In this document: one piece after another, positions 9,680 through 18,566 of the stretch | How positions within the stretch are numbered: position 1 is the stretch's first letter | Layout of the letters: every line of letters starts with the position of its first letter | Source: Mycobacterium sp. IDR2000157661 | GTDB lineage: Bacteria; Actinomycetota; Actinomycetes; Mycobacteriales; Mycobacteriaceae | Length of the DNA: 64,000 nt | Assembly (NCBI RefSeq): GCF_022317005.1 | Contig: NZ_CP081006.1 | Location: 2,418,001 to 2,482,000 of the forward strand | Direction of reading: 5' to 3' | The notes under the pieces: model-generated | Databases searched by the model: none | The model's input: only the letters and a program-made list of their open reading frames with translations | Told to the model about the DNA's origin: nothing | Translations under genes and position numbers: made by a program

Positions 9680-10330
9680 GTGTCTGATGGCGCGGGGGAG
9701 CCGACGCTTGGGTTGCGCGAGCGCAAGAAGCTGCGCACGCGTGCGACGCTGATCGACGCCGCCGTCGAGCTGTGCGACCGCCAGGGTTTCGACAACACCA
9801 CCGTCGACCAGATCGCCGCGATCGCCGACGTGTCACCGCGCACCTTCAGCCGGTACTTCCCGACCAAGGACGCCATCGCGCTGGCACTGGTCGACGAGGT
9901 GCTCGACCAGACCGCCGTCGAACTCGCCCGCCAGCCCGCCGACCTGAACCACTTCGAGGCGTTGCTGCGCGCCTATGTCGCGATGGCGGAGGCGGCCAAG
10001 CACGCGTCGGCCGGCGAGCTGAGTGCAGAGCGGGTGATGTGCATCGTGCGGATCATCCTGTCGTCGGCGGCACTGCGGCAGGCCTCTGTCGAGTTCCGCG
10101 CGAACGCCATCGACACCGCGTTGGGCCGCCGCATGGGGGTCAGCCTCGACGATCGCCGGCTCAAGCTGGCATCGGCCACCTGGGGAGCGGTCATCATGAC
10201 GGCGCTGACCGACTTCGCGCCGGCGGATCAGGACTGGTCGCGGGTCGGTATCGACGACCTGATCGCTCAGCTTCAGAGCACGTTCGCGGAGTTCAGCGGT
10301 CTCATGACGGGGCTGCCCCTGCCGGTCTGA
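9680..10330 (+). CDS. TetR family transcriptional regulator
   Basis: This 216-residue protein has a TetR N-terminal helix-turn-helix at about residues 13-60: LRERKKLRTRATLIDAAVEL, FDNTTVDQIAAIADVSPRTF and SRYFPTKDAIALAL. The C-terminal ligand-binding half is variable. The start chosen is GTG at 9680, because TAGGAT at 9667-9672 would put transcription initiation at 9679-9680 (leaderless) and because residues further upstream are not family-like. It lies between pdxH and gltA2 on the same strand. Targets and ligand are unknown; nearby candidates are its own promoter, pdxH/citA and gltA2. Confidence 0.82.
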   Translation: MSDGAGEPTLGLRERKKLRTRATLIDAAVELCDRQGFDNTTVDQIAAIADVSPRTFSRYFPTKDAIALALVDEVLDQTAVELARQPADLNHFEALLRAYVAMAEAAKHASAGELSAERVMCIVRIILSSAALRQASVEFRANAIDTALGRRMGVSLDDRRLKLASATWGAVIMTALTDFAPADQDWSRVGIDDLIAQLQSTFAEFSGLMTGLPLPV

Positions 10331-10424
10331 CCAAGTCACCTCCCCCGGCGGGGCACGACTGCTGGAATGGGACTACTTTTGTAGAGCACGTCCGACAACT
10401 CCCAGCAGCGACGAAGGGAAACCT

Positions 10425-11729
<1,305 letters not shown>

Positions 11730-11730
11730 C

Positions 11731-11760
11731 AGTCCCGCCCAAACCGACGTTCGGGCGGAC
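11731..11760 (+). terminator. Probable gltA2 terminator stem-loop
   Basis: Just after the gltA2 stop, GTCCCGCCC at 11732-11740 pairs with GGGCGGAC at 11753-11760 (one bulged base). The 12-base loop can itself fold as CCGA-CGT-TCGG. TTGT follows but there is no long T-run, as is usual for mycobacterial terminators. Confidence 0.5.
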
Positions 11761-11839
11761 TTGTACGAGTGCAGCGCGCCATTTCGTCGATCTCGCGGAC
11801 GGCGTTGTTGTGTGAATGAAACCGTGGTCCGATCCTTGA

Positions 11840-12079
11840 GCGCTCGGCGCCATTCCCGACATCCGGCGCGACCTGGGCGCTTCGGCCGCGCAGCTGCAGT
11901 GGGTGATCGATGTCTACACCTTGGTGCTCGCGTCGCTGCTGCTGATGTCCGGCGCCGCCGCCGACCGGTTCGGCCGCCGGGGCACGTTCCAGGTCGGGCT
12001 GACGGTGTTCGCGGTGGCGTCGCTGATGTGCAGCCTCGCACCCAACATCGAAACCCTGATCGCCGCGCGTTTTATGCAG
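11840..12079 (+). pseudogene. Remnant of an MFS (DHA2/EmrB-type) drug transporter
   Basis: The forward frame from 11840 to 12079 reads ALGAIPDIRRDLGASAAQLQ, then WVIDVYTLVLASLLLMSGAA, ADRFGRRGTFQVGLTVFAVA and SLMCSLAPNIETLIAARFMQ. This is transmembrane segments 2-4 of a 14-helix EmrB/QacA-type transporter, including loop motif A (A-D-R-F-G-R-R). A TGA stop at 11837-11839 lies just upstream, the first helix and start are missing, and homology ends abruptly at 12079, where about 400 residues are absent. The gene is therefore a dead fragment of about 80 codons. It sits in a 500-bp gap between gltA2 and the oxidoreductase and is followed directly by another gene fragment. Confidence 0.7.
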
Positions 12080-12080
12080 C

Positions 12081-12230
12081 CGGATCCGGATCCTCAAGCG
12101 GCTGAGCCGGCAATCGATGACGGTCAAGGAGTTGGCGAGGGCGGCCACCATCGACGCACCTGCGGCTACGGTGGCGGTCAACGACCTGGAGGCGTTGCGC
12201 GCGATCCTCGCCAAGCTCGCGCCGGAATAG
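12081..12230 (+). pseudogene. Remnant of a MarR-like regulator, internally deleted
   Basis: In a frame shifted from the transporter remnant, 12081-12230 encodes RIRILKRLSRQSMTVKELAR, then AATIDAPAATVAVNDLE joined directly to ALRAILAKLAPE and a stop. The first part resembles the recognition-helix region of a MarR-type winged helix, and the last 12 residues resemble the extreme C-terminus of the same family, so the wing and dimerisation helix seem to have been deleted. No start codon with a ribosome binding site is visible. The MarR assignment is by motif impression and is less certain than the transporter call. Confidence 0.5.
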
Positions 12231-12233
12231 CGG

Positions 12234-13772
12234 CTAGCTCTGAAGCACTGCCATCGCGGCGTTGTGCCCGCCGATGCCCGAGACCGCGCCGCCGCGCCGG
12301 GAGCCCGAGCCGCACAACAGAATCCGGTCGTGTCCGGTCGATACGCCCCACCGACGCGCCGGCGTGTCCAGCGGCTCGTCGTCCTCGGCGAACGGCCACG
12401 ACAGCGCGCCGTGGAAGATGTTGCCGCCCGTCATGCCCAGCGTGTGCTCCAGGTCGGCGGTCGTCTTCGTCTCGATGCACAGCCGGCCGGCGGCGTCCTC
12501 CAAGAGGACGTCCTGAATCGGCTCGGCCAAAACTGAATTCAGTGACTTCAGCACCGCGGACGTCAGCACGTCGCGCATCCGCGCCGGGTCCGCATCCGCG
12601 GTCAACCGGTGCGGGGTGTGCAAGCCGAAGACGGTCAGCGTCTGGGCGCCGGAGGCCCGAAGATCCTCGGACAGGATCGACGGATCGGTCAGCGAGTGAC
12701 AGTAGATCTCGCACGGCAGCGGATCGGGTACCACCCCGTGGTCGGCGCGGGTATGAGCCGTCGCCAGTTGGCGGTACGTCTCGTTGATGTGGTACGTCCC
12801 GCCGAACGCCTGCTCCGCCGACACGGTGGAGTCCCGCAGTCTCGGCAACCGACGAAGCATGAGGTTGACCTTCACCTGCGCGCCCGGCGCCATCGCGGGC
12901 GCAGGCTCGTCCAGCAGCTCGGCCAGTACCGCAGGCGTCACATTCGCCAGCACGAAACGACCGTGCGCGACGTGGTCGGCACCAGCGCGCCGGTACCGCA
13001 CGACGCCATCCGGTTCCACGGCGTAAACCTCTGCACCGCAGATCAATTCGGCGCCGTGGCCGGATGCGACGGCCGCCAGCGCCCCGCTGACCGCCCCCAT
13101 CCCGCCGATCGGCACATCCCAGTCGCCGGTTCCGCCTCCGAGCAGGTGGTACAGGAAGCACACGTTCTGCATCAGTGACGGGTCATCGAGCCGCGCGAAC
13201 GTGCCGATCAGCGCGTCGGTCGCCATCACCCCGCGTACGACGTCGTTCTCCACCGCCGAGGTGATCGCATGCCCGATCGGCTCGTCGACCGTCGAGCGCC
13301 AGGCGTCGACGTCGTTCACCAACCGGCGCGCCGCACTTCGGGTGATCAGCGGCCGCAGCAGTGTGGGCCACAGCGGAGCCGTGACGGCACCGCACCGGCG
13401 GTAGAACTCGGCGAATGCGGCCTCGTCGGCGCCGGCCCCGATCGCCGCGAATGTCGACGTCGGTCCGATCAGCAGCCCGGTCCGGCCGTCGGTGGACGGA
13501 TCCGGCGTGTACGACGAGTACCGCCTGCGCACCAATCGGACGCGCGCGCCGAGATCGTCGACGATCCGCCGCGGCAGCAGGCTCACCAGGTACGAGTAAC
13601 GCGACAGCCGCGCGTCGACCCCGTCGAACGCGAGAGCGGACGCCGCCGCGCCGCCGACGTGGTCAAGCCGTTCGAGCACCATCACACGGCGACCCGCCCT
13701 GGCCAGATAGCCGGCGGCCACCAGCCCGTTGTGTCCGCCCCCGACGATGATGGCGTCGAATGTGGGGCTCAG
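12234..13772 (-). CDS. Phytoene-desaturase-like FAD-dependent oxidoreductase (Rv0897c-type)
   Basis: The protein begins with a dinucleotide-binding fold (FDAIIVGGGHNGLVAAGYLA, then RRVMVLERLDHVGGAA) and ends with the FAD-contact segment LLCGSGSRRGGAVSGIGGHNA, as in phytoene desaturase/carotenoid isomerase-like amine oxidases. M. tuberculosis Rv0897c has about 535 residues. No ATG, GTG or TTG precedes the conserved N-terminus for 30 codons. The likely start is a CTG at 13772-13770, whose CTGA overlaps the TGA stop of the upstream DUF2630 gene, giving 512 residues. The alternative is an ATG at 13874 with an arginine-rich, non-family extension. The substrate is unknown and there is no carotenoid gene cluster around it. 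Confidence 0.8.
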   Translation of the reverse strand: MSPTFDAIIVGGGHNGLVAAGYLARAGRRVMVLERLDHVGGAAASALAFDGVDARLSRYSYLVSLLPRRIVDDLGARVRLVRRRYSSYTPDPSTDGRTGLLIGPTSTFAAIGAGADEAAFAEFYRRCGAVTAPLWPTLLRPLITRSAARRLVNDVDAWRSTVDEPIGHAITSAVENDVVRGVMATDALIGTFARLDDPSLMQNVCFLYHLLGGGTGDWDVPIGGMGAVSGALAAVASGHGAELICGAEVYAVEPDGVVRYRRAGADHVAHGRFVLANVTPAVLAELLDEPAPAMAPGAQVKVNLMLRRLPRLRDSTVSAEQAFGGTYHINETYRQLATAHTRADHGVVPDPLPCEIYCHSLTDPSILSEDLRASGAQTLTVFGLHTPHRLTADADPARMRDVLTSAVLKSLNSVLAEPIQDVLLEDAAGRLCIETKTTADLEHTLGMTGGNIFHGALSWPFAEDDEPLDTPARRWGVSTGHDRILLCGSGSRRGGAVSGIGGHNAAMAVLQS

Positions 13773-14017
13773 TTCAGGTAGCCCTCGACCTCGTCGGGCG
13801 GCCGCACCTCGGCCTCTCGTGGATCGCCGCCGGTCTCGCGCAGCGCCCGTCGCTGCCGCAGCAGGTCCCAGCACTGGTCGAGCTGGACCTCCAGCGCGCG
13901 CAGCCGCCGCTGTTCCTCCGACTCGTCGATATCGCCCTGCTGCACCCTGGAGCGCAGCTCCTGCTCCTCGGCGACAAGCTTGTTCACCTGATCGAGGATG
14001 TCTTGATCTTTCGCCAC
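13769..14017 (-). CDS. DUF2630 family small protein (Rv0898c-type)
   Basis: This 82-residue protein, AKDQDILDQVNKLVAEEQEL after its start, then RRLRALEVQLDQCWDLLRQR and EVEGYLN at the end, is predicted almost fully helical with heptad-like spacing, probably a short coiled-coil hairpin. It matches the conserved actinobacterial DUF2630 family, which has no known function. The GTG start at 14017 has GGAGG upstream. Its stop overlaps the proposed CTG start of the downstream oxidoreductase, implying translational coupling. Confidence 0.82.
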   Translation of the reverse strand: MAKDQDILDQVNKLVAEEQELRSRVQQGDIDESEEQRRLRALEVQLDQCWDLLRQRRALRETGGDPREAEVRPPDEVEGYLN

Positions 14018-14048
14018 GCCTCCAGTCTGCCCGACTACGGTGGGTGCG

Positions 14049-14423
14049 GTGACTTCCTCTTCAGGGCAGAAGCCCGAGATCGAGTTCCCCGACGGACCGC
14101 CTCCGAGCGAACTGGTGATCACCGACCTCGTGGTCGGCGACGGCTCCGAGGCCGTACCCGGCGCGAACGTCGAGGTGCACTACGTCGGCGTCGAGTACGA
14201 CACCGGCGAGGAGTTCGACAGCTCGTGGAACCGCGGTGAGTCGATCGAGTTCCCGCTGCGCGGGCTCATCCGGGGCTGGCAGGACGGCATCCCGGGCATG
14301 AAGGTCGGCGGACGCCGCCAGCTGGTCATCCCGCCCGAGCAGGCGTACGGTCCGGCCGGCGGTGGCCACCGGCTGTCCGGCAAGACACTGATATTCGTCA
14401 TCGATTTGCTGGCCACCCGCTAA
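14049..14423 (+). CDS. FKBP-type peptidyl-prolyl cis-trans isomerase
   Basis: This single FKBP domain of 124 residues has the family signature VEVHYVGVEYDTGEEFDSSW, then GLIRGWQDGIPGMKVGGRRQ, LVIPPEQAYG and the terminal LIFVIDLLATR. Active-site aromatic and acidic positions (Y, D, W) are present. No signal peptide is seen, so it should be cytosolic. A GTG at 14040 is an equally possible start, three codons earlier; neither has a strong ribosome binding site. It is divergent from the DUF2630 gene (31 bp apart) and its stop overlaps the prrB stop tail to tail. Confidence 0.88.
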   Translation: MTSSSGQKPEIEFPDGPPPSELVITDLVVGDGSEAVPGANVEVHYVGVEYDTGEEFDSSWNRGESIEFPLRGLIRGWQDGIPGMKVGGRRQLVIPPEQAYGPAGGGHRLSGKTLIFVIDLLATR

Positions 14424-15763
14424 CGGACGCCGGGCAGCTTCAGCAGCAGGCGAGCTCCGCCCAGCGGGCTGGCCTCCAACGACGCTGTGCCGCCGTGCAG
14501 TTCGGCCTGCTGGGCCACCAGAGCCAACCCGAGACCCGATCCCGAGTGCGAGGCCGTCGACCCGCGCGAGAACCGCTCGAACACCCGCGTCCGCTCCTCT
14601 TCGGGAACGCCGACGCCGTCGTCGTCGATCGCGATCTCGACGCCGGCGCGTGAGGGCACCGCCGACAGTTGCACGCGCGTCGCGCCGCCGTGCTTGACCG
14701 CGTTGGCGATCGCGTTGTCCACCGCGAGCCGCAGCCCGGCGGGCAGGCCGAGGATGATCACCGTCGGCGCGGGCACCAGCGACACGTCGAGGTCGGGATA
14801 GATGCGCATCGCATCGTGTGCGGCGCGGTCCAACAGCTCGGTGATGTCGACGGGCACGTGGTCGTCAGAGGTCGACAACTCGCCCTGCGCCAAGCGCTCG
14901 AGCGCGCCGAGCGTGGCCTCGATGCGCGACTGCGTGCGGATGACGTCGCCGACCACCTCCTTGCGTTGCTCCTCGGGCAGGTCGAGGGTGGAAAGCACTT
15001 CGAGGTTGGTCCGCATCGCGGTCAGCGGGGTGCGCAGTTCGTGTGCCGACACCGAGGCGAAGTCGCGCGCCGACGTCAGCGCGGCCTTGGTCCGGTCCTG
15101 CTCGTTCCACACGCGCTCGAGCAGACCCTTGACCGCTTCGGCGATCTCGACGGCCTCGGTTGCGCCGCGGACCTCGACGTCGGGGTCCTCGTCGCCTGCG
15201 TCGATCTGGCGGGTCTGCTGCGCCAGCCGTTTGAGCGGCCGGACGGCCAGCGCGGCCAGCACCCACCCGAACACCGTGGCCGCGCCGACGGCGAACACGC
15301 AGATGATGATCACCCGCCGGTGCAGGTTGTTGGTGTCGGCGATGGTGTCGTCGTAGGTCGCGCCGACGGCCACCGACATCGGCCCCGGGTAGTACGGGAT
15401 GTCGACGGTCCGGACCCGGTAGCGCACCCCGTCGACGTACGTGTCGGCGTACCCGGGCTCCAGGGCGGGCAAGACGACATCGGAGTTGGACGTCACGACG
15501 TCGCCGCGGCGGACGGTGATGACGGCGTCCTGGCTGTAGGGCGACTTCGGGATCTCGTCGAGACCGCCCGGGAGCAGGGGAATCACGAAACCGGCCGCCT
15601 CGTCGAGGCGACGGTCCAGCCGCTCCTTGCGGTCGTTGGTGATGCCGACCCACACCACGGTGCCGACGATGATGACGACGATCGCCGCGCCGATCGCCGT
15701 GGCCAGCGCCACGCGGGTGCGCAGCGACGGGGTTCGGCGGAAGATCCGCGACAGCAGGCTCAT
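14420..15763 (-). CDS. prrB: Sensor histidine kinase PrrB
   Basis: The protein has 447 residues. Transmembrane helices lie at about residues 18-42 and 150-172 around an extracytoplasmic sensor domain; a HAMP domain follows (AVRPLKRLAQQTRQIDAGDE). The phospho-acceptor His241 lies in SAHELRTPL. ATP-binding motifs are NAIANAVKHGG (N box), IDDDGVGVPEEER (G1), FERFSRG (F) and GSGLGLALV (G2). It matches M. tuberculosis PrrB (Rv0902c, 446 residues), the partner of PrrA in an essential two-component system linked to early intracellular growth and nitrogen or respiratory control. It follows prrA by 4 bp in the same operon. Confidence 0.95.
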   Translation of the reverse strand: MSLLSRIFRRTPSLRTRVALATAIGAAIVVIIVGTVVWVGITNDRKERLDRRLDEAAGFVIPLLPGGLDEIPKSPYSQDAVITVRRGDVVTSNSDVVLPALEPGYADTYVDGVRYRVRTVDIPYYPGPMSVAVGATYDDTIADTNNLHRRVIIICVFAVGAATVFGWVLAALAVRPLKRLAQQTRQIDAGDEDPDVEVRGATEAVEIAEAVKGLLERVWNEQDRTKAALTSARDFASVSAHELRTPLTAMRTNLEVLSTLDLPEEQRKEVVGDVIRTQSRIEATLGALERLAQGELSTSDDHVPVDITELLDRAAHDAMRIYPDLDVSLVPAPTVIILGLPAGLRLAVDNAIANAVKHGGATRVQLSAVPSRAGVEIAIDDDGVGVPEEERTRVFERFSRGSTASHSGSGLGLALVAQQAELHGGTASLEASPLGGARLLLKLPGVR

Positions 15764-15767
15764 GGCA

Positions 15768-16469
15768 TTACTGGGTCCTCAGGACGAATCCCACTCCGCG
15801 CACGGTGTGCAGCAGTCGGGGCGCACCGCCGGCTTCGAGCTTGCGACGCAGGTATCCGATGAACACGTCGACGACGTTGGTGTCGGCGGCGAAGTCGTAG
15901 CCCCAAACGAGCTCGAGGAGCTGGGCCCGCGACAGCACCGCGGTCTTGTGCTCGGCCAGCACCGCGAGCAGATCGAACTCGCGCTTGGTGAGGTCGACGT
16001 CGACGCCGTTGACGCGGGCGCGCCTGCCGGGGATGTCGACCTCGAGTGGCCCGACCTGGATGGTCTCCGAGGAGAACGTCGCCGTGGACCCGCGCCTGCG
16101 CAGCAGGGCCTTGACCCGGGCGACGAGCTCGGCCAGCACGAACGGCTTGACCAGGTAGTCGTCGGCGCCGGCCTCCAGCCCCGCGACCCGGTCGTCGACG
16201 GAGCTTCGTGCGCTCAACACGCAGACCGGCACGTCGTTGTCCATCGCGCGCAGCGCGGTGACCACGCTGACGCCGTCGAGCACGGGCATGTTGATGTCCA
16301 GCACGATCGCGTCGGGCCTGGTCTCGGTGGCACTGCGCAGCGCCTCGGCGCCGTCGACGGCGGTGGCCACGTCGAACCCGGACAGCCGCAACCCCCGCTC
16401 GAGCGAGGCGAGCACATCGGGATCGTCGTCGACCACCAGCACCCGGGGCGAACCTGCTGCACTGTCCAT
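15768..16469 (-). CDS. prrA: Response regulator PrrA (OmpR family)
   Basis: This 233-residue response regulator has an N-terminal receiver with the acidic pocket VVDDDPDV, phospho-acceptor Asp58 in VLDINMP, Ser/Thr in VLSAR and Lys in VKPF. The C-terminal winged helix contains [20 protein letters not shown] and the recognition region [16 protein letters not shown]. It matches M. tuberculosis PrrA (Rv0903c). It is the first gene of the prrA-prrB operon. The ATG is at 16469; GCAATATTG lies between about 16475 and 16485 near the start. Confidence 0.95.
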   Translation of the reverse strand: MDSAAGSPRVLVVDDDPDVLASLERGLRLSGFDVATAVDGAEALRSATETRPDAIVLDINMPVLDGVSVVTALRAMDNDVPVCVLSARSSVDDRVAGLEAGADDYLVKPFVLAELVARVKALLRRRGSTATFSSETIQVGPLEVDIPGRRARVNGVDVDLTKREFDLLAVLAEHKTAVLSRAQLLELVWGYDFAADTNVVDVFIGYLRRKLEAGGAPRLLHTVRGVGFVLRTQ

Positions 16470-16574
16470 GTACGCAATATTGCCTGATGTGAGGGTGCGG
16501 CTGCGGGAACCCGCCGTCTAGTTGTGCGGCCGGTCGGGTATCCACCCGAGACCAGGTCGGCGGCAGGGAAGCCG

Positions 16575-16611
16575 TTGACCTCATCATTTGTTGAGGTTTT
16601 ACGGTGATTTC
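16575..16611 (+). promoter_or_regulatory. Promoter with internal ACCTCA/TGAGGT operator, leaderless start
   Basis: TTGACC at 16575-16580 could serve as a -35 box and TACGGT at 16600-16605 as a -10 box (19-bp spacer). This places +1 at 16612, the A of the ABC transporter ATG. An inverted repeat, ACCTCA at 16578-16583 and TGAGGT at 16592-16597, lies between the two boxes. A repressor bound there would block RNA polymerase. The spacing is typical of MarR- or PadR-type sites, but no such intact regulator gene is adjacent. Confidence 0.5.
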
Positions 16612-18513
16612 ATGAGCATGGAAACGGTGGCACGGCAGACGCTGTACCGGCAGTCGCATGCGCGCGGCGGCGATCTGCGCTCGCTGCTGAACCGGGCGCT
16701 GTTGCGCCGCATCTGGCGCTTCGCCGCGCGCCATCACGGCAGGTTGCGCTGGTTCGTGGCGGTCAGCGTCGTCGGCGCATTGCTGGCCGTGGCCACGCCG
16801 CTGCTGGCGGGCCGGGTGGTGGACGCGATAGTCAGCGGCGGCACGCCGGGCATCGTCGTCGGGCTGGCCGCCGTCATCGCCGTGGTGGCGATCGCCGAGG
16901 CCGCCACCTCGCTGCTGACCCGCTGGCTGTCGTCCAACATCGGCGAGGGCCTCATCCTGGATCTGCGCACCGCGGTCTTCGACCATGTGCAGCGGATGCC
17001 GGTCGCATTCTTCACCCGCACCCGGACCGGCGCCCTGGTCAGCCGATTGGGCAACGACGTGCTGGGCGCGCAGCGGGCATTCTCCGACACCCTGTCCGGA
17101 GTCGTCTCCAACGTCGTGACGCTGACCCTGACGCTGGTGGTGATGCTGTCGATCTCCTGGCAGATCACGTTGCTGTCGTTGGTGCTGATGCCGCTGTTCA
17201 TCGTGCCGGCGCGGCGGATCGGGGCGACGATGGCGCGGCTGTCGCGCGAGGCCGCCATTCACAACGCCACGATGAACACTCAGATGACCGAACGGTTCTC
17301 TGCACCGGGCGCCACGCTGGTCAAGCTGTTCGGCAGCCCCGTGACCGAGTCGCGCGAATTCGAGGTCCGCGCCGCCCGGGTGCGTGACATCGGCGTGAGG
17401 ACCTCGATGCTGCAGGCCGTGTTCATGAACTCCCTGACGCTGATGTCGGCGCTGGCGCTGGCCCTGGTGTACGGGCTGGGCGGCGTCCTGGCCATCGGGG
17501 GGCACCTGCAGGCCGGCGAGATCGTGTCGCTGGCACTGCTGCTGACCAGGCTGTACGCACCGTTGACGGCGCTGGCCAACGCCCATGTGGAGATCGCCTC
17601 GGCGCTGGTGAGTTTCGAGCGCGTCTTCGAGGTCCTCGATCTGCGGCCGCTGATCGAGCAGGCGCCGGACGCGGTCGAGGTGCCCGCGGGCCCGGTGGCG
17701 GTGCGGTTCGACGCGGTGCGCTTCTCGTATCCGTCGGCGGACAAGGTCTCGCTCGCCTCGCTGGAGGAGGTCGCGGTGCTCAGCGAAACCGATGTCCGCG
17801 GCGGCGTTGAGGTGCTGCACGGCATCTCGTTCACCGCGCGCCCCGGCCAGATGGTGGCCCTGGTCGGTTCGTCGGGCGCGGGCAAGTCGACGATCGCCTC
17901 GCTGGTCGCCCGGCTCTACGACGTGGATTCGGGTGCGGTGCGGCTCAACGGTGTCGACATCCGCGACGTCACGTTCGACTCGCTGAAGGACACCGTCGGC
18001 GTCGTGACCCAGGACGGGCACCTGTTCCACGAGTCGATCCGCGCGAACCTCAAGCTGGCCGCGCCGGAGGCGACCGACGCGCAGTTGTGGGAGGCGCTCG
18101 AGCGGGCCCGGCTCGCCGACGTCGTCGCCGACATGCCCGACGGCCTGGACACCGTGGTCGGTGAGCGCGGCTACCGTCTGTCCGGCGGTCAGCGGCAGCG
18201 GCTGACGATCGCGCGGCTCCTGCTTGGCCGCTCACGGGCGGTGGTGCTGGACGAGGCGACCGCCTCGCTGGACTCGGAGTCCGAGGCCGCCGTTCAGCAG
18301 GCGCTGTCCGAGGCGCTGGCCGGCCGGACCTCGCTGGTCATCGCCCACCGCCTGTCGACCGTGCGGGCCGCCGACCTCATCCTCGTCGTGGAGGACGGCA
18401 GCATCGTCGAACGCGGCACCCACTTCGAACTGCTCGCCGCGCGCGGCCGTTACGCCGAGCTCTACGAGACGCAGTTCGGGCGGCGAGGAATTCAGGACGG
18501 CACGGCCGCATGA
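16612..18513 (+). CDS. ABC exporter half-transporter (fused membrane and ATPase domains)
   Basis: This 633-residue protein has a six-helix exporter domain (about residues 40-330) followed by a nucleotide-binding domain. The ATPase has Walker A (VGSSGAGKST), Q-loop (VVTQDGHLF), signature LSGGQRQR, Walker B with catalytic Glu (VVLDEATASLD) and H-loop (VIAHRLST), all intact. It should therefore work as a homodimer or pair with another half. The ATG at 16612 is preferred to an upstream TTG at 16588. It is 53 bp upstream of the asymmetric exporter pair. The substrate is unknown; such exporters move lipids, peptides or drugs. Confidence 0.88.
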   Translation: MSMETVARQTLYRQSHARGGDLRSLLNRALLRRIWRFAARHHGRLRWFVAVSVVGALLAVATPLLAGRVVDAIVSGGTPGIVVGLAAVIAVVAIAEAATSLLTRWLSSNIGEGLILDLRTAVFDHVQRMPVAFFTRTRTGALVSRLGNDVLGAQRAFSDTLSGVVSNVVTLTLTLVVMLSISWQITLLSLVLMPLFIVPARRIGATMARLSREAAIHNATMNTQMTERFSAPGATLVKLFGSPVTESREFEVRAARVRDIGVRTSMLQAVFMNSLTLMSALALALVYGLGGVLAIGGHLQAGEIVSLALLLTRLYAPLTALANAHVEIASALVSFERVFEVLDLRPLIEQAPDAVEVPAGPVAVRFDAVRFSYPSADKVSLASLEEVAVLSETDVRGGVEVLHGISFTARPGQMVALVGSSGAGKSTIASLVARLYDVDSGAVRLNGVDIRDVTFDSLKDTVGVVTQDGHLFHESIRANLKLAAPEATDAQLWEALERARLADVVADMPDGLDTVVGERGYRLSGGQRQRLTIARLLLGRSRAVVLDEATASLDSESEAAVQQALSEALAGRTSLVIAHRLSTVRAADLILVVEDGSIVERGTHFELLAARGRYAELYETQFGRRGIQDGTAA

Positions 18514-18566
18514 GCACCCTTCCGGGCGGGAATACAGTTCCGGCGCTGAAAGTTAAGATCTACTAA

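Noticed and set aside
12178..13161. Complement-strand open frame within the oxidoreductase gene
   Set aside because: It is a shifted-frame shadow of the Rv0897c-type gene, with arginine-rich translation and no motif.
15760..18030. Long complement-strand open frame of about 750 codons across prrA and the first ABC transporter
   Set aside because: It overlaps two clear genes, has His/Arg/Gln-rich composition typical of the antisense of GC-rich genes, and shows no domain.
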